Below are positions 44,409 to 57,485 of a stretch of 64,000 nt of DNA, in pieces. Below the pieces are notes generated by a model that had not been told where the DNA came from, searched no databases, and worked only from the letters and a program-made list of their open reading frames with translations. A program made the translations under genes and the position numbers. Position 1 is the first letter of the stretch, and each line of letters starts with the position of its first letter. This DNA is from Capitulum mitella (taxonomy: Eukaryota > Arthropoda > Thecostraca > Pollicipedomorpha > Pollicipedidae). The stretch is taken from positions 7,652,014-7,716,013 of the forward strand of contig CP099854.1 in the NCBI GenBank assembly GCA_030062745.1. The letters run 5' to 3'.

Positions 44409-47400
44409 GTGAGTGCCCCAGTCCGGCAGGGACGGAGTCTGGACTTCTCCAAGAAGGGGCCAGGACGCACCAACCCCTCCCCCTCAAAATTAAGAACTGC
44501 GATTTCGGGCACTTGATTTTTGAGTCCCGGGATTGCTTTATTTATTTTCACTTTTGGTACATAAACAAACGTTGCGTTTTCAACACCAAGGGGCAGGCAT
44601 GGCCTCCTTGCTCCCCTTCTCCTGGCTATCCCCTGCTGTCCAGTTGGCTGGGGGCGACCAAGTACCCTCGAATGGTGGAGTTTTGGTGCTGGAAAGGACA
44701 GGAAGACATGAGCCCCCGTAGCCCGAAACTCGCGGCGCATTGTAGAAGTGAGGCTGGCTGTCTGTCCAAAACAGCACAGGGACTGCGACCTCCCAGTCGC
44801 TTCCTCTGTCTGCGAGCTTTAACTACTCGCAGACCGAGTATTTAAAGCTCGTCTGGCTGTCCTTCCGTCTGGCTATCCTGTTAAAGGTCTGTCCTGTTAA
44901 AGGACTGACCTTTAACTGTCTGCAGGGCTGTTAAAAGTCATAGTCCTTTTAATAGGACTGCGACCTTTAACGGGAGAACACAGTCCTGCAGGCGGAGAAC
45001 TGTGAACCTCCAGTCGCAGTCCTCTGTCTACGAACCTCCTCCCTGCAAAACCTCTGTCTGCAGGCCCCGTAATCTTGCAGACAGGCCGACAGACAGACAG
45101 ACAGAGGTTCGAGTGCTGATGAGGCTGGTTTTGAATTATCCAAACGACCTTCTGATCCCCCGGGGGCCAGATTCCAATAGTTCAAGAAGCTTCCGGACTT
45201 TCGCAGGGAGAAAATCCGATTGAACGCGCCTCAGGAAACGTGCGCTTTGACGATATTTCCGGTTTTTCTGTCAAACTCCTGATCAACCTACGCCCTCCTG
45301 CATACGCGCGCGGCCTTCCCGCGCAGGAAGAACGTTCGAACAATGCTCGAAACCCCCGACGCGAAAGAGGAAGGTCTCGGGGCTCGGACAGAGGATGATG
45401 TGCAGGATGAGTTTTACCCAGGGAACATTAGAATCAGACAGGAGAGCTGAAGCCGTCAGTACCTCGCGTGGGCCTCAGAAAGATCTGAGAGAACAGGACT
45501 GAGAACCTTATGATGACGCTTATATCCGCTGGTCCTTCCATCATCGACTGGAGAGACAGAGAACTTCGAAGAAGTGAGGTGCTCTGCGTCCTGTACCTTG
45601 CCGATAAGGGCTGGGTTTCGTAAAAAAATGTGCAAAGCCAATGAGAAAATCTTTTAGAAGAACCGCAATTTGCCAGCGGCAGCTCGAACGTTTAAAAACC
45701 ATAAATGCTCGGTGTCCATATAAATGCACCAAAACACCCAGTTTTACAATAGCTACAGAAAAGATTGCACGCACGCCTTTCGTAATAGGAAGCCAGAGAA
45801 TAACTAGAAGAGTCGTGCCAAAACTGACGTTCTAGGCGACACCAGTCGTACTCCGCGTGGAATGGAAATTATTTTTTGGACATTATCAAGCGCACTGATA
45901 GGGAGGGGGTCTTTTTCTGCCCCCACACCTGCTTTCCCTGAATATCTCTTGCACAGATCGGAGATGGTTGCTGCTACTTTGTTACATTTGTGGCAATTGA
46001 ATAACTCGTCGACTGATGCTGAAAAATCGAAAATCGGCCGGAAATTTTTGAAGTTCCAAACATTGGAAGCCAAGCAAACAACGAAAATAACGTTTGTCGC
46101 TAACAAATGGGAACTTTGTAACAGGACAAGCGTTCTACCTAACGTTACTGCTTGAACACAATCAGGCGACGTCATTTGAGCATAAGTGATGGATGTACTA
46201 AAACCAAAGTCAGGGTCAATAAGGGTCAAGGTCATCAAAGGTCAAGGTCAACCAGTTTGTTACCTGATCCAGATTTGCTTTGCAACATGCCGGTTTGTAT
46301 GAAATGTGTATTCAAAGACCCTAATAAAAAGACGTATGTGCACACTGATACACTTGCATATACTACTGTCAGAGAGGGTCAAGGTCATGAAAAGTCAAGG
46401 CCAGATATCATGTGATTTGGTCCAGATCTGCTTTGCGACATGTCGATTTGAATGAAATATGCATTCATGGACCCTAATAATAACACCTGTACGCACATGG
46501 ATACGGTTATACATACCAGGGTCAGTGCAGGTCATGGTCAAGGGCAATTTTTTGTGGCCTGGTCCAGATTTGCTTTGCAATATGTCGCTTTGTATGGCAT
46601 ATGCATTTAGAGACCTTACTAAAAACACGTTTGGCACATTGAGACTCATATGTATATACATATGTACATATACATTCATACGTAAATATAAACGCTGGAA
46701 GCGATGAAATGTACCAATGTTGGCTACCTTCACTGAAAATGCGCCAAGAGATGCGTGTTGGGACCTCATTTATACTCCAGGTATCCCGTGTTGCTCGAAA
46801 CCTGATCTGCAAAAGACGAAAAAGTGACACCATAGGTCAATGACCGCACATGACCTCGGCCCAAAATCTTCAGTGAAGACGTGAAATGAATGGGAGTTGC
46901 CGTATGCCAAGTTTTAACGCTCAAACAAACACCTTTTTCCCGTTCCGTTCGAAAAGTCGTACGGAATGGCCTGTACGGGCCGACAAAGTGTCCAAAGTTG
47001 GCCTTTTCGACCCCATTTGACCTTGAAGATATTAACCTAGGACCACGAAAATTGCACACAATGTGAATCGTTACAACCATATCCCGTTCATAAAGTTTCA
47101 TGTCTCTAGCCTTTTCCATTTCTGAGATCGGAGGGGCCCTTTTGTGCCCCGCCTTCCAGTGCACGTTAGCGCGAAATCCCCTTTCACTGCGCGGGTTATG
47201 ACATTGCTTTGAACAAAGGTGTGTTTTAAGATGTAAAGAAGGTATACATTGCGTGGAAACGCACCTAGACTCTTTTTTGGAACTCTTGCAAATCCAAGGA
47301 CATTCAGGGTCAGCTGGATTCATATGCCACTTTTCAGAAAATTAGCTTTTTCGCCTACGTTCCATATCGCCTGCGTCCATTCTTTCCCCTTCATTTTTTG

Positions 47401-50400
47401 GAAGACTAAGTGCAAATGGGCCCTTGAAACGCGTGCCCTTGTAGGAGCTGATGTGATATGAAAAGTGGCATTTCGTGCTTCTTTGGATGATTTCTCATGA
47501 CCTATGACCAGCGATGTAGTCACATTGGGGGGGGGGGGAGGAGAAGGGTCCTTAGCGACCCCCTACCCCAGACCCCATCGCGGAGAACCTAAGAAGACTT
47601 CCTTCGGTTGATGGTGGCGACGGAACTGCCGATGGGGACTTCTGCAGATGGATTCTGACCTCTGAGAGACCTCTCAAAGATCTACGAAAGGCTGGTCTCA
47701 AGGGTCCCCTGGGAAACCTCGTAGGCCGTTTCGGACGCCTCTGAGCCCCTCGGGAAGACTTTGGAGGCCCATCGGGGGTCGTCGGAGGTCACTTCGGTGA
47801 AGGCCCAAACATTTCTTGGGAAAGGTCTCGGAGGTCCTTTCGAGAAGCCTCACGGAAATGCCCAGGGAGACTTCAGGGGCGTTTCCGGAGGTAGTTCGGA
47901 GACCACTTTGAGAATATTTTAGAGTTTGCCTGCTTTGGGAAGCTCTTCGAGACCGTTTCAGAAGGCCATGGAGGTTCCTCGATGGTCCTTTCCATTCGGA
48001 AATTTTGGCTGTTGAGGTGTCTATCGTGAACCCCTGCACTGGGAAAAACGAAAAGGATGAGCGATGTCCTATCATGCGATCAAGCCAATGTGGCATTGGT
48101 CCTAAGACAGTATAAGCAAAAGAGTCGCGCCAATGTTATCCCGTTTTGATGGCCTCCACTTAAGCGTGATTTGCCAGTTCTGAAAAACACAATAGAAGTC
48201 GTCACAACAAAATAGGTGGCATTGACTGGTGCCATGGCATATCGGCAGTTGTTGAATATCCGTCAGACTGCAGAGTATTCCTGCCATCGCTGTTTCCTTG
48301 TATCATGAACACAGCTGCTCAAAACACGTGTGTTCTCCAACGCAGAAAAGCCGTGTATCGTGAGATACCGGTGGATATATTGCAGTTGTTTTATGGAAAT
48401 CCATCACATGAACCTGATGTAAACCGCCAGGTCGACATTTAGAAATTAGTGGGAAAGTCTCTGCCCAAGACTTCACGGTCCTGAACCAAGTCCCTTACGA
48501 CCAGCGGAACCCCTCGTCGTCGGAAAAACGGACCCTAGGAATGGTTGGTGTCGTCTTTGTATTTGTGCGCCCTGGACGGCCAAGCTGGCGCCCTTAAATG
48601 CTGAGTGTTGCTCAGTGGCGGCTGTCAAGTGTAAGTAATTTAAGTAGTGTTTACTCACTGGATGGTAATGTATTTCGTTGAGTCTTTATACCATAAGGGA
48701 TCTCAGTAAAAGAAAAACAATGATGCGAAATCTTGAAGCAAAATTCTTGTTTTGTAATGCTCTGATTTCTCGGTCTGGTGGTCATGTGATGAGAGAAAAA
48801 CGTTGTTACAACTTGTTTACATGGGCAACTAAAAAAGTAACTGGGCTGACAGTCCGCCCCATACTGAACGATGTTTAGTTTGCAACGCATTGCATATTTA
48901 TGTTTTGCTTTATTTGCGGTATTAGTCAAAAAATAGTTATAAATGGACGATTTCATATGGGAAGAAACAGAATATGCAGCACGGCTGGTTTAACCATACA
49001 ACGCCTGGGAGGTGTCAAATAGAGCATCCCCTTCGGTTTTTGTGAATAACTTATAAGTGCTAGAGCTAGCCCAACCAAACTTTGAGTACCTGTTCATCAA
49101 TCAATTTTGGATATTCTGACTTCAAATCCACTTCCATGCTAGGTCGGGTCATGGAGAAATGACGTCATAAGTGAACCTTTGCTTGCATGTTTTTACCTCT
49201 TCTGGAGGTGGCACGAACATGCTTCGTTTTTTTTGGTTATATTCGCGAATATAACACATGGATTATTCAATTTTACATAGGACACGGTCCCCAAAAGGAC
49301 ATACAACCGCAGCGCATTAACATCAGAGGTCATGCTAGGTCACACGCATGATGACAATTGGACTGATTTGCATTGTGGGTGATAGAAGTGGTTGCCGCTG
49401 ACCCTCCCCATCGTTCAAGGCAGACAAGCAAATCGATATGCGCCTCTTAGGAAGGCTCGCGAAATGCAGCGCGAGGTCATGTCAGGACACGTCACAGGCA
49501 GATGTTAAAGCGAAATGAAATACACCATTGTCTGGGAAAGATCGTTCGTTAGCAGCAGGTAGCAATTATTGTTTTGGATCAGGAAAAATAAAAATGATTA
49601 TCTGTCCTGACCTGGCTTGACCCTGCCTGATAAACAGCAGACAGAGCACATTTAATTACCACGAGATGTCATTCCAGTTCTACTCTTGGCACAGTTAAGA
49701 ATCCCAGCTAATAATTATTGGTCTTTGTCAGAGAGACTAATGCAACCTTCTCTGGCCTGACCTAGCCTGACTTTGACTGCATGGGAAGCAAGTAATGCAA
49801 AATTGACCATTAGGTTTCAATTCTGTCCTTTTTGTCACGTGGATGAAAAAGGCTGAGAGCAAGTCTCGATCTTTGACGTGTAAAATAAGATCATTATTTC
49901 ACCTGACCTAAGCTGACCTTATCCCGATATTTAAAAAAAAAAACATTTTGGCATGTTTCTGATGCAGATTACCGTGACCTTTCATTCGATAACTAGCTGA
50001 ACGCTCTAAGAACAGCATTGCCAATGATTCGACGTACGAGCCGGTGTCAGTTTTTGCGGCGTCGTGTTATGCGTTTTACGTGAGCCGTGGCGCCATCAGT
50101 CATGTGACTAGGGCTAACATGGTATTTCCTGCATTGCAAGACTCAGTGCTATCGATTGGTGGTAGAACGGCTCAGATCCGACGGTTGGATCCTGAGATAA
50201 CAGGAAGTGCCATTTTTGACAATGGCCGGTCGTGGGTGCAAAAACATGCCAGGCGGTACCGGGGTAAGCCATTCAATGTCCAGTGTCCAAAATGATTATT
50301 CGCTTTGCACCTAGCATATAAGAACTACCCAGTAAAGGATCCGCTGTTCAGCTGTGTATAGCTGCTGCGCCAAGTCTGCCGTGGCTGCGTCGCGCCGTTC

Positions 50401-50900
50401 GGGACGTTTTTTTGGGAAAACCCGGGGGTGGTGATATCCCTCACCCGGGTGCGTGTCAAAGTGCGCGGTGTGCGATTTCTATGGTCGAGGTCCCTTCACA
50501 CCAAATGCTGTCAAGTACTGAAACAGTTATCGGGGTACTTTCATTCCGCACAAGATGTTGTCGAACTCGAACAGTTGACAAGTCAATAGAATGGATCCGA
50601 GGGCAAATTTTGGCCCGTCGTGATTATTACCGTAAAAGGCATTCTTCATTTCCGCCTGTGTTCCCTCGAGTACCGAACATCTGACCCGCCACACTAATAC
50701 GTGATTCTTTATTCCTCGGCACAAACACATAGTTCCAGTCACAAAGCGACACCTAGCGCTATTAGCTTATCGAGGAACAAATCCATTCATTCTGACGACA
50801 CTGCATATCTGCGAACCTCTGGCGGAAGTAAAGATTGCGTTACATCGGGAGCGATGGTCATTGCAAGACGAGAGCCTGACACCACCCTTTCGTAAGCGGC
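44409..50900. other. Gene-free interval with dispersed elements
   Basis: Contains an old repeat element (45860-47210), a degenerate short-repeat stretch of 'cggaggtc' type (47570-47990) and AT-rich unique-looking sequence (48100-50900). The latter has scattered 'tgacctg' motifs. No open frame has a recognisable domain. Confidence 0.55.
45860..47210 (+). mobile_element. Diverged repeat element with about 150-bp internal satellite, copy 1
   Basis: Colinear with 56420-58190: both start with a G/C-run segment and 'gttgctgctactttgt', then carry tandem units around 'ccagatttgctttgcaacat', and end with 'cagtgcgcgtta.gcgaaa'. Unit landmarks here fall near 46266, 46420 and 46561 (about 140-155 bases). 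No transposase was recognised. Confidence 0.65.
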
Positions 50901-52009
50901 TTTGGTCTCGCAGTCGCTGGATTGCTGAAATGTGGCGAGACGGGCACATTAATCCGCGACTTTTGTCCAGCCGCTGTCTCCGTCCTTTCTCCGGGAACGA
51001 AGCGTTGACGCACGCTGTGACACAAGGGATATGAGGTGAACGATGCTCCCCGCCCTCGCCCGGTTTTCGCCTGCAGTCGGCGGGCCGATAGGATTTGGGA
51101 AATTTCGGGCGTAATCCTTGGGTGCTGCGGGTTTCCAGCTGTATGGAATGCGGCACCACTCTCAATCCGGATCTCATCCGCAACAAATGTTGCACCACGA
51201 TGATTGCCAGCTTTGCACCGATGCTTTCGAAATGTCTTCGTTTTTTGAATTCGTCAAAGTATCTTGTCCCTGTTATTTGGAATAAACGGAGTGTATCCTC
51301 AAGCCTTCTTTTGTTCCTAATTTTCGATAATTTGCTGCATTTGAAATTACTAGGTATCGTGCAAAACGTTTACTATGTAAGATTAGGTTTGGATGTATTT
51401 TTCATAATTTCATTGCGTTTTCCAGTCTAAATCGCTTATGAGACCCAATGAATGCTCAAGAGCATCCGTAAACGTTTTTTGCCGTGATTGTTCTGGCACT
51501 TGTATTGAATGCATCTCGGGGTTTAGTGTGATCGTTGAATGGTTTTGTTTCCGGTGAACCCGTATTGGAAACATTAAAGGTGCAGCTGGCGTATTGCTAC
51601 TGAAAGGGAGAAATAATGCGTTTTTCTCCAACAGGATATTTCAATAACCCTGACCGCTTTTTTTGCCACGCAACGCATATTTGGATATTTTTTCTCGCCG
51701 GGGAAGAAACGCACGAGAGATATTGCTTAGTGCTGTCCTCTGTTAGGGTGGCGCAGGCGTCTTGTCACACACTCGAAACAACGCCTGTTATTTCGAAATC
51801 ATGTATTGATATGTAGTCATGAGGCACACGACTAGCAACCACAGACTGGGAGTAATTGAGACCGAGCACACGCCGACGGTAGCACACTCCACCACCCCGC
51901 CAAGGTGGGGGGGGGGGCAGCGGGACCGTTGGTGACGGCTCCACTACGATAGGCACACGGCACACACCACACCATGAATATGACCGCCACAAGAGATTGC
52001 ACACAGCAT

Positions 52010-52325
52010 TGCGACTGCGCAGCCGGGGCGGCCGGCGCCGGGCCCCACGCCCCGTGGAAGACCTCGGGGACGTGAGCCCCTCGAGCAGAGCCGCACCGGT
52101 CTGAAGACTGCGCTCTTCTGGCGGAGACTAGCGACGCGAAGCGAATTTTCGACGGCCGCGCGGCCGCGCGACGGAGTTTGAACTGGAGGCCAGGGCGGGT
52201 TCACTGCCCGGCCAGACCCGCTGGCCGGCTGCCCTTCAGGCCGCTCGCACCCGCCGCCCTCCTTCCGGCCTGCAGGCGCTGTGGGCCCCCTCACTGGCGC
52301 GAATCGCGGCCCGAGGATAATCGAA
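52010..52325 (-). other. Conserved 3' flank / probable 3' UTR of GY-rich gene 1
   Basis: Nearly identical to 60030-60341, including a block of about 105 bases (52117-52224) with essentially no differences. That block includes the palindrome ggccgcgcggcc. Transcribed leftward from the stop at 52326. I could not place a polyadenylation signal with confidence. Confidence 0.6.
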
Positions 52326-54180
52326 CTAGTAGTGGCCACCGTCGCCGTAGCCTCCGTCGCCGTAGCCTCCGTCGCCGTAGCCACCGTCGCCGTAGTAGCC
52401 ATCTTCGCCGTAGCCGCCGTCGCCGTAGCCGTGGTCGCCGTAGCCTCCGTTGCCGTAGCCATCATCGCCGTAGCCGTCGTGGTGGCCGTAGCCTCCCTTC
52501 CCGTGGTGACCCTTGGCCTTGGTCACGATGACCACCGGCTTCGCGACCGTCACCTCCGGCTTGACGTACACGTCTTCGGTGTACTCGTCGGTGACGTACT
52601 CCACCGCGCTGTCCTGGTAGCCGCCGAGGCCGCCGAGGCCGCCGAGGCCAGCGACGCCTGCCAGACCGGCGGCCCCCTTTTTGACTGCGCCTGCCCCGCC
52701 GGCCGCCAGCGCGGCACCCTTCTTGACGGCGGGCAGCAGCAGCAGCTTGGCCAGCGCCAGCTTCTTCAGCAGCAGCAGCCGGCCCTGGCGGCTGCCGGAG
52801 GCGGCGGGCGCGGCCGGCGCGGCGGCCGGCGCGGGGGCGCGGGCGCGGCCCTCAGCCACGGCGACGGTCACCGCCTACGACGTAAGAACAGACGCGGTGT
52901 CAGAGGCGGTCGAACAGCAGAGGAGCGGACGGAGTGGCAGAGGTGGTATCAGAACAGCAGAGATATGTACAGAGTAGCAGAGACGGTCAGAACAGCAGAG
53001 GAGCAGACGGAGTGGCGGAGACGGTCCAGAACACCAGCGTATACAGTGGCGAGGACGGTTCAGAACAGCAGAGGAGCAAACAGACCGGCAGAGACAGAAC
53101 AGCAGGGAAGCAGACTCAGTGGCGGAGGCACTGTCAGGGCAGCAGGGGGGAAGACACGGATGCAGTGTCAGTGTAGCAGGGAAGAAGACACGGAGGCAGT
53201 GTCGGAGTAGCAGGGAGAAAGACACGGAGGCAGTGTCGGAGTAGCAGGGAAGAAGACACGGAGACAGTGTCGGAGTAGCAGGGAAGAAGACGCGGAGGCA
53301 GTGTCAGAGTAGCAGGGAAGAAGACGCGGATGCAGTGTCGGAGTAGCAGGGAAGAAGACCCGGAGGCAGTGTCGGAGTAGCAGGGAAGAAGACACGGAGA
53401 CAGTGTCGGAGTAGCAGGGAAGAAGACGCGAAGGCAGTGTCAGAGTAGCAGGGAAGAAGAGACAGAGACAGTGTCGGAGTAGCAGGGAAGAAGACGCGGA
53501 TGCAGTGTCGGAGTAGCAGGGAAGAAGACACGGAGGCAGACACGGTATCAGGACGGTGAAAAGCGATTGAACAGCAATCTAGTAGGTATGCTTAGTATAT
53601 AGTATTTCTTTTTACATAATACTTCATCAGATTTCACATAAAAGTATTGATATGATGCATAACGTATTATATTCGTGTGAAATTGATAACTGCATAACAC
53701 GAACTTAACCATAAATACCACATTGGTACGAAGCGATATTAAAAGTAAAAGTATAAACATGACAGTAAACTACCTACTGTTTCCAAAGAACAAACAGTAA
53801 ATGGAAATCAGCAAAATATTAAGGAATACTGTAAACTGAAGATTGTTATTTTCAGCATGCCATCAGAAATGCATTGCAGCCAGAAGTAATCCATCCTCCT
53901 TGATTTTGAACAGTGATAATTGCACTATATGAACAGAATAGCTATGAATATTTGACAGCACTGACTGACTGTATCTTAAGCTATTCAAATGATGCGCTGT
54001 CGCACAGTCTCCTCGCCGCAGCACCCGACGTGAACTGCAACAGAGATGCCGCCGTGCCACATCGGGGAGGAGTCGCACCCAGCTCGTCCCAGCTCAGCCC
54101 TCCCGACTCTCACCAGCGCGCATATCAACAGCCCCGACACTCACCAGCGCGCATATCAACAGCCCCGAGCAGATCCTCAT
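52326..54180 (-). CDS. Gly/Tyr-rich secreted cuticle-type protein, copy 1 (two exons)
   Basis: CDS is complement(52326-52874, 54145-54180), 194 residues. Exon 1 is ATG plus 11 codons (MRICSGLLICAL) with donor CTG|GTGAGT. Exon 2 follows acceptor GTCGTAG in phase 0 and continues the signal peptide (AVTVAVAEG). Mature part in order: Pro/Ala-rich 22-40, a basic-hydrophobic motif 41-65 (RLLLLKKLALAKLLLLPAVK), Gly/Ala/Leu stretch, an acidic-Val stretch with VEYVTDEYTEDVYVKPEVTV, and a C-terminal run of GYGDGGYG-type repeats ending GGHY (about 137-194). A 12-codon first exon with a phase-0 intron inside the signal peptide is the usual layout of arthropod cuticular protein genes. GY repeats suggest an extracellular structural (cuticle, shell or adhesive) role; the exact function is inference. 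Confidence 0.82.
52905..53545 (-). repeat. Minisatellites in the intron of GY-rich gene 1
   Basis: Two adjoining arrays: loose 36-40-bp units of 'aacagcagaggagcagacgg' (52905-53150), then about eleven tight 34-bp units of 'agtagcagggaagaagacac' (landmarks 53241 and 53275). Gene 2 has only the first type in the equivalent place. Confidence 0.92.
54116..54175 (-). repeat. 30-bp tandem duplication spanning the exon 1 donor of gene 1
   Basis: 'actcaccagcgcgcatatca' plus 'acagccccga' occurs twice in a row, so the 3' half of the signal-peptide exon and its GTGAGT donor are present twice. Only the inner donor (after 54145) keeps phase 0 with exon 2. Confidence 0.9.
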
Positions 54181-54240
54181 GCTGGCTGTGGACGAGGTCG
54201 CTGCTGATGGCAGTAGTGCCGGGATGGGGCTCGGCCGGCC

Positions 54241-54247
54241 ATATATA
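54241..54247 (-). promoter_or_regulatory. TATA box of GY-rich gene 1
   Basis: TATATAT on the minus strand, about 61 bases upstream of the ATG, in the context GGGTATATATGG. Gene 2 has TATAAA at the matching distance. Confidence 0.7.
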
Positions 54248-54299
54248 CCCGGCCACTGGCGGCGCGACCCCGGCGACCGCGCGGGGGTGACGCGTCGCT

Positions 54300-56330
54300 A
54301 ACCCGATCCTGTCCTGCCCGGGAGAAAGTCGCCGCGGCCGGCGTTACGCCATCCGCGAAAAAAGAACGCCGCGTTTGCGGTAATTAACCCCGAAGGACCT
54401 CGGCGCCTGACCTTGCGGGCCTGTATTTGCGGCTCCGGCGTGCAGTCTTGGTCGGGCGTCGGGCGTCGGACTGTGTCTTGTGCTGTTCAAACAGTGCGAT
54501 CTCGCACAGTCTGCTCCCCGCAGCCTTTATAGGTGACACCCTTTATAGCTTCCTGCGTTCTGAACCACTTCCAACATCGGTTGACTTGCTCTGACTTGAC
54601 CTGGGCCCTTAAGGCTTCGGGGTAAGCTCTAAGCTACCTGTGCCTCTGCGTTGTTAATTTATTCATCTGTGTTTCCTGTTGAGTTGCCGATTTGTTCTGA
54701 ACCGTCCCAGGCAGCGGTTTGTCGCTCTGTGACTGGTGGCTCCCTCAGTGTGACCAGTGGCTCCGCCATAGGTGTTAAGTCGGAGTGACATTTAAAACGA
54801 GAAGAATAATACATGTAGTCGTTGGCTCGACCAGCCTCCCTCCCTCCAACGCAATTTGTCTTCCTGCGGGATTTCACGCACCTTATTTCGGAATGGTCAA
54901 AACACCATCAAAGAAACGCTTTCTGCTCTTATGCATGTTGTGCATTATCGTGCACACACATAAGAAGCAGTTTTTAATGGAATGATCAGAAAAATGTCAT
55001 CAAAAAGGTACCGCGAGCAATAGTACCACTCCCCGGAGAAAAAGATAATCAAACTGATTCAAATAGGAACTCATGTTTATACACCCCAACTTTGGGGATG
55101 TCCACCTGGTTCAGGCCTGTTCCTGCTGAGTACGAGCCTAAGATATGTATGTGAACGCTGTAACGTAAACCAAACTCACCACCAGTTTTTTTGTGTCGAC
55201 AGCAGTGTCAACAAAGCTCTTGCGCACATGACCCGCGACCAGAGGCTCAGACAGCTTTGGCCAGTGGCGCTGCGTAGCCAGGTTTTCAGGCGCCTCAGGA
55301 GCTTAAGCTTGCCTCGGAGCTGGCCGGGCTGGCAGTCATTACCGACAAAGATCAGAGGAGTTGCCTTAACTGAGATAACAGGTCCTGAACCTCCTCACTG
55401 ATGTCTCGAAAAGCCGCCGCTGCCTCAACCAACCTATAAACCATTATAAAGTGAAAGAATGGGGGGCTGTCCCCCCCACGTCCGAAGCTTGGAGGCATGT
55501 CCCCGTCCCCCACTTCCGGAACCATGGCCGTGGCCAGCGCGGTGGCACCATCCTTTCCAGCCCCCCCCCCTTTCCCAGAAATGAACTTGTCTGAATTCGA
55601 TATGCATCTGCGTGTGCATAGGAGCGCCGGACATAGTGACTTGCTGGAGTGTCTACAGGACGTTATTAATGCAGCTAAGAAAACATTATGAAGAATAAAT
55701 ATCGCATTATATCCTTAAGGCCATACAAACTCAATACACCGTAATATTTCCATTACACCTGAACGGATCCAAGGCCTTGACAAAAATATTGCACTGGGCT
55801 TCGGATGGGTTATCTTGGCTGAATATCTATAGCGTTCGTGTTACGGGTTATTTCGAATAGCACGTGAGACGTAGACCTCTTCAGGCATACCTGTATAATA
55901 TTCCATGACCTAAAACTTCGCAGTCATATCACTGCACTCGTCACACAAAAGCGACGTTTGTTGTTCATGGTTATATAAAACAGTCAAGGGACCATTCGGA
56001 ACTCCCGTTTTCCTCTATTACGCGAGACCTGTATCCTCCACTCACAACAGTTTCAAGATTTCCTCCTACAACGATGTAGTTTAGTACATCGTACTTCAGT
56101 CCACTGCGCCATACACGGCAAAAAGTAAAAAGGGAATACCTTGTAACTTATTTTAACTGCGAAGTGTATGGACCGGTTTCGATGCAGCTGACATGAGCCG
56201 AGAGCCAGTCGATGTGACTCTTTCCTTTGGCCCACAAATTTAATCAGCTAGTTCCCGAGACTTCGGAGGAGGAGGGGGCGGAAAGCCCCCATACAGGAAT
56301 GCATCCTTGTGTTATGGGTACGGCAATAGG
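54300..56330. other. Spacer upstream of GY-rich gene 1
   Basis: No supported gene. A segment near 54490-54530 ('gttcaaacagtgcgatctcgcacagtctgctccccgcagc') repeats a motif found at 53980-54025 in the gene 1 intron. From about 56140 the right end of a TTAA-family element is visible (accggtttcgatgcagctga...), ending caataggg|TTAA near 56334. Confidence 0.5.
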
Positions 56331-56333
56331 GTT
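56140..56333 (+). mobile_element. 5'-truncated TTAA-family element
   Basis: Shares the 'ttataactccg...accgatttcgatgaaactggcatgaatcga' type interior and the G-run/C-run right end with the MITE at 35430. It stops at TTAA (about 56331-56334), where another element begins directly. Confidence 0.45.
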
Positions 56334-57393
56334 AACTCCATTTCGGGCTGGGAGGGGGCGGATTTCGTCCCCCTCCGGTTTCCGTTCGCCATTTCCGGGC
56401 TTTTGAGAACTACTTCATGAAACTTGTTTTTTCCAAAATATAGTTTTAACGCGCGCAATGAAAGGAGGCTCTTTTGTGCCCCCCCCCCACACCTGTTTTT
56501 CTCGAAAATCTCGAAAGCGGATCGTAGCTGGTCGCTGCTACTTTGTGACATTTATGACAATGGAATAACACGTCGATTGACGCAAAAACGAAACTCGACC
56601 GGAAAGTTTTGAAGTCTGAAGCATTTCAAATCAGACAAACATAACAAAAATAACGGTTGTCGCTGACAAATGGGGCCTTTCTAAAGAACAAACGTTCCAC
56701 GTAAGATTACCGTCTGAACATAATCGGCCGACATTATTCGAGCATAAGTGACAGATTTACCAAGCCCAAAACCAAGGTCAGTAAGGATCAAGGTCATTAG
56801 AGACCAAAGTCAGCCAGCTTGTGATCTGATCCAGATTTGCTTTGCAACATGTCGGTTTGTATGAAAAATGCATTCAAGACCCCTAATAAGAACACGTGTG
56901 CGCACATTGTTACGTTTACATATACGACGGTCAGCGAGGGTCAAGGTCATCAAAGATCAAGGTCAGCTATCTTGTGACCTGGTCCAAGTTTCCTTTGCAA
57001 TGTGTCAATCTATATGAAATATGCTTTCAAAGACCCTGAAAAAAAGTTTGTGCGGACATGGATACGTTTATATATACCAGTGTCACTGAGGGTCAAGGTC
57101 ATGAAACGTCAACTCCAACTATTTTGTGGCCTGGCCCAGAATTGCTTTGCGACATGTCCATTTGTACGAAATATGCATTCAAAGACCCTAATAAAAACAC
57201 ATTTGGCACATTGATACCCTTATGTATAACAGGGTCAGTGCAGGTCAGAGCCATTACAGGTCAAGGTCAACTATTTTATGACTTGGTCCAGATTTGCTTT
57301 GTAACATGTCGATCTATATGAAATATGCATTCAAAGACCCCAATAAAAACCCTAATAAAAACATTTGGCACGTTGATACGCACACACACACAG

Positions 57394-57485
<92 letters not shown>

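Larger units (their letters stand above)
50990..54290. repeat. 8-kb-period tandem duplication, unit 1
   Basis: Aligns with about 59000-62830 at an offset near 8017 bases. The unit contains the minus-strand GY-rich gene with its 5' and 3' flanks. Similarity is high in the 3' flank and exon 2 ends, moderate in the far 3' flank, and low in the intron. Confidence 0.85.

Noticed and set aside
52281-53210. Plus-strand open frame of 309 codons rich in Val/Ala
   Set aside because: Antisense of the GY-rich repeat exon and its intron minisatellite. The minus strand has a signal peptide exon, TATA box and a conserved paralog.
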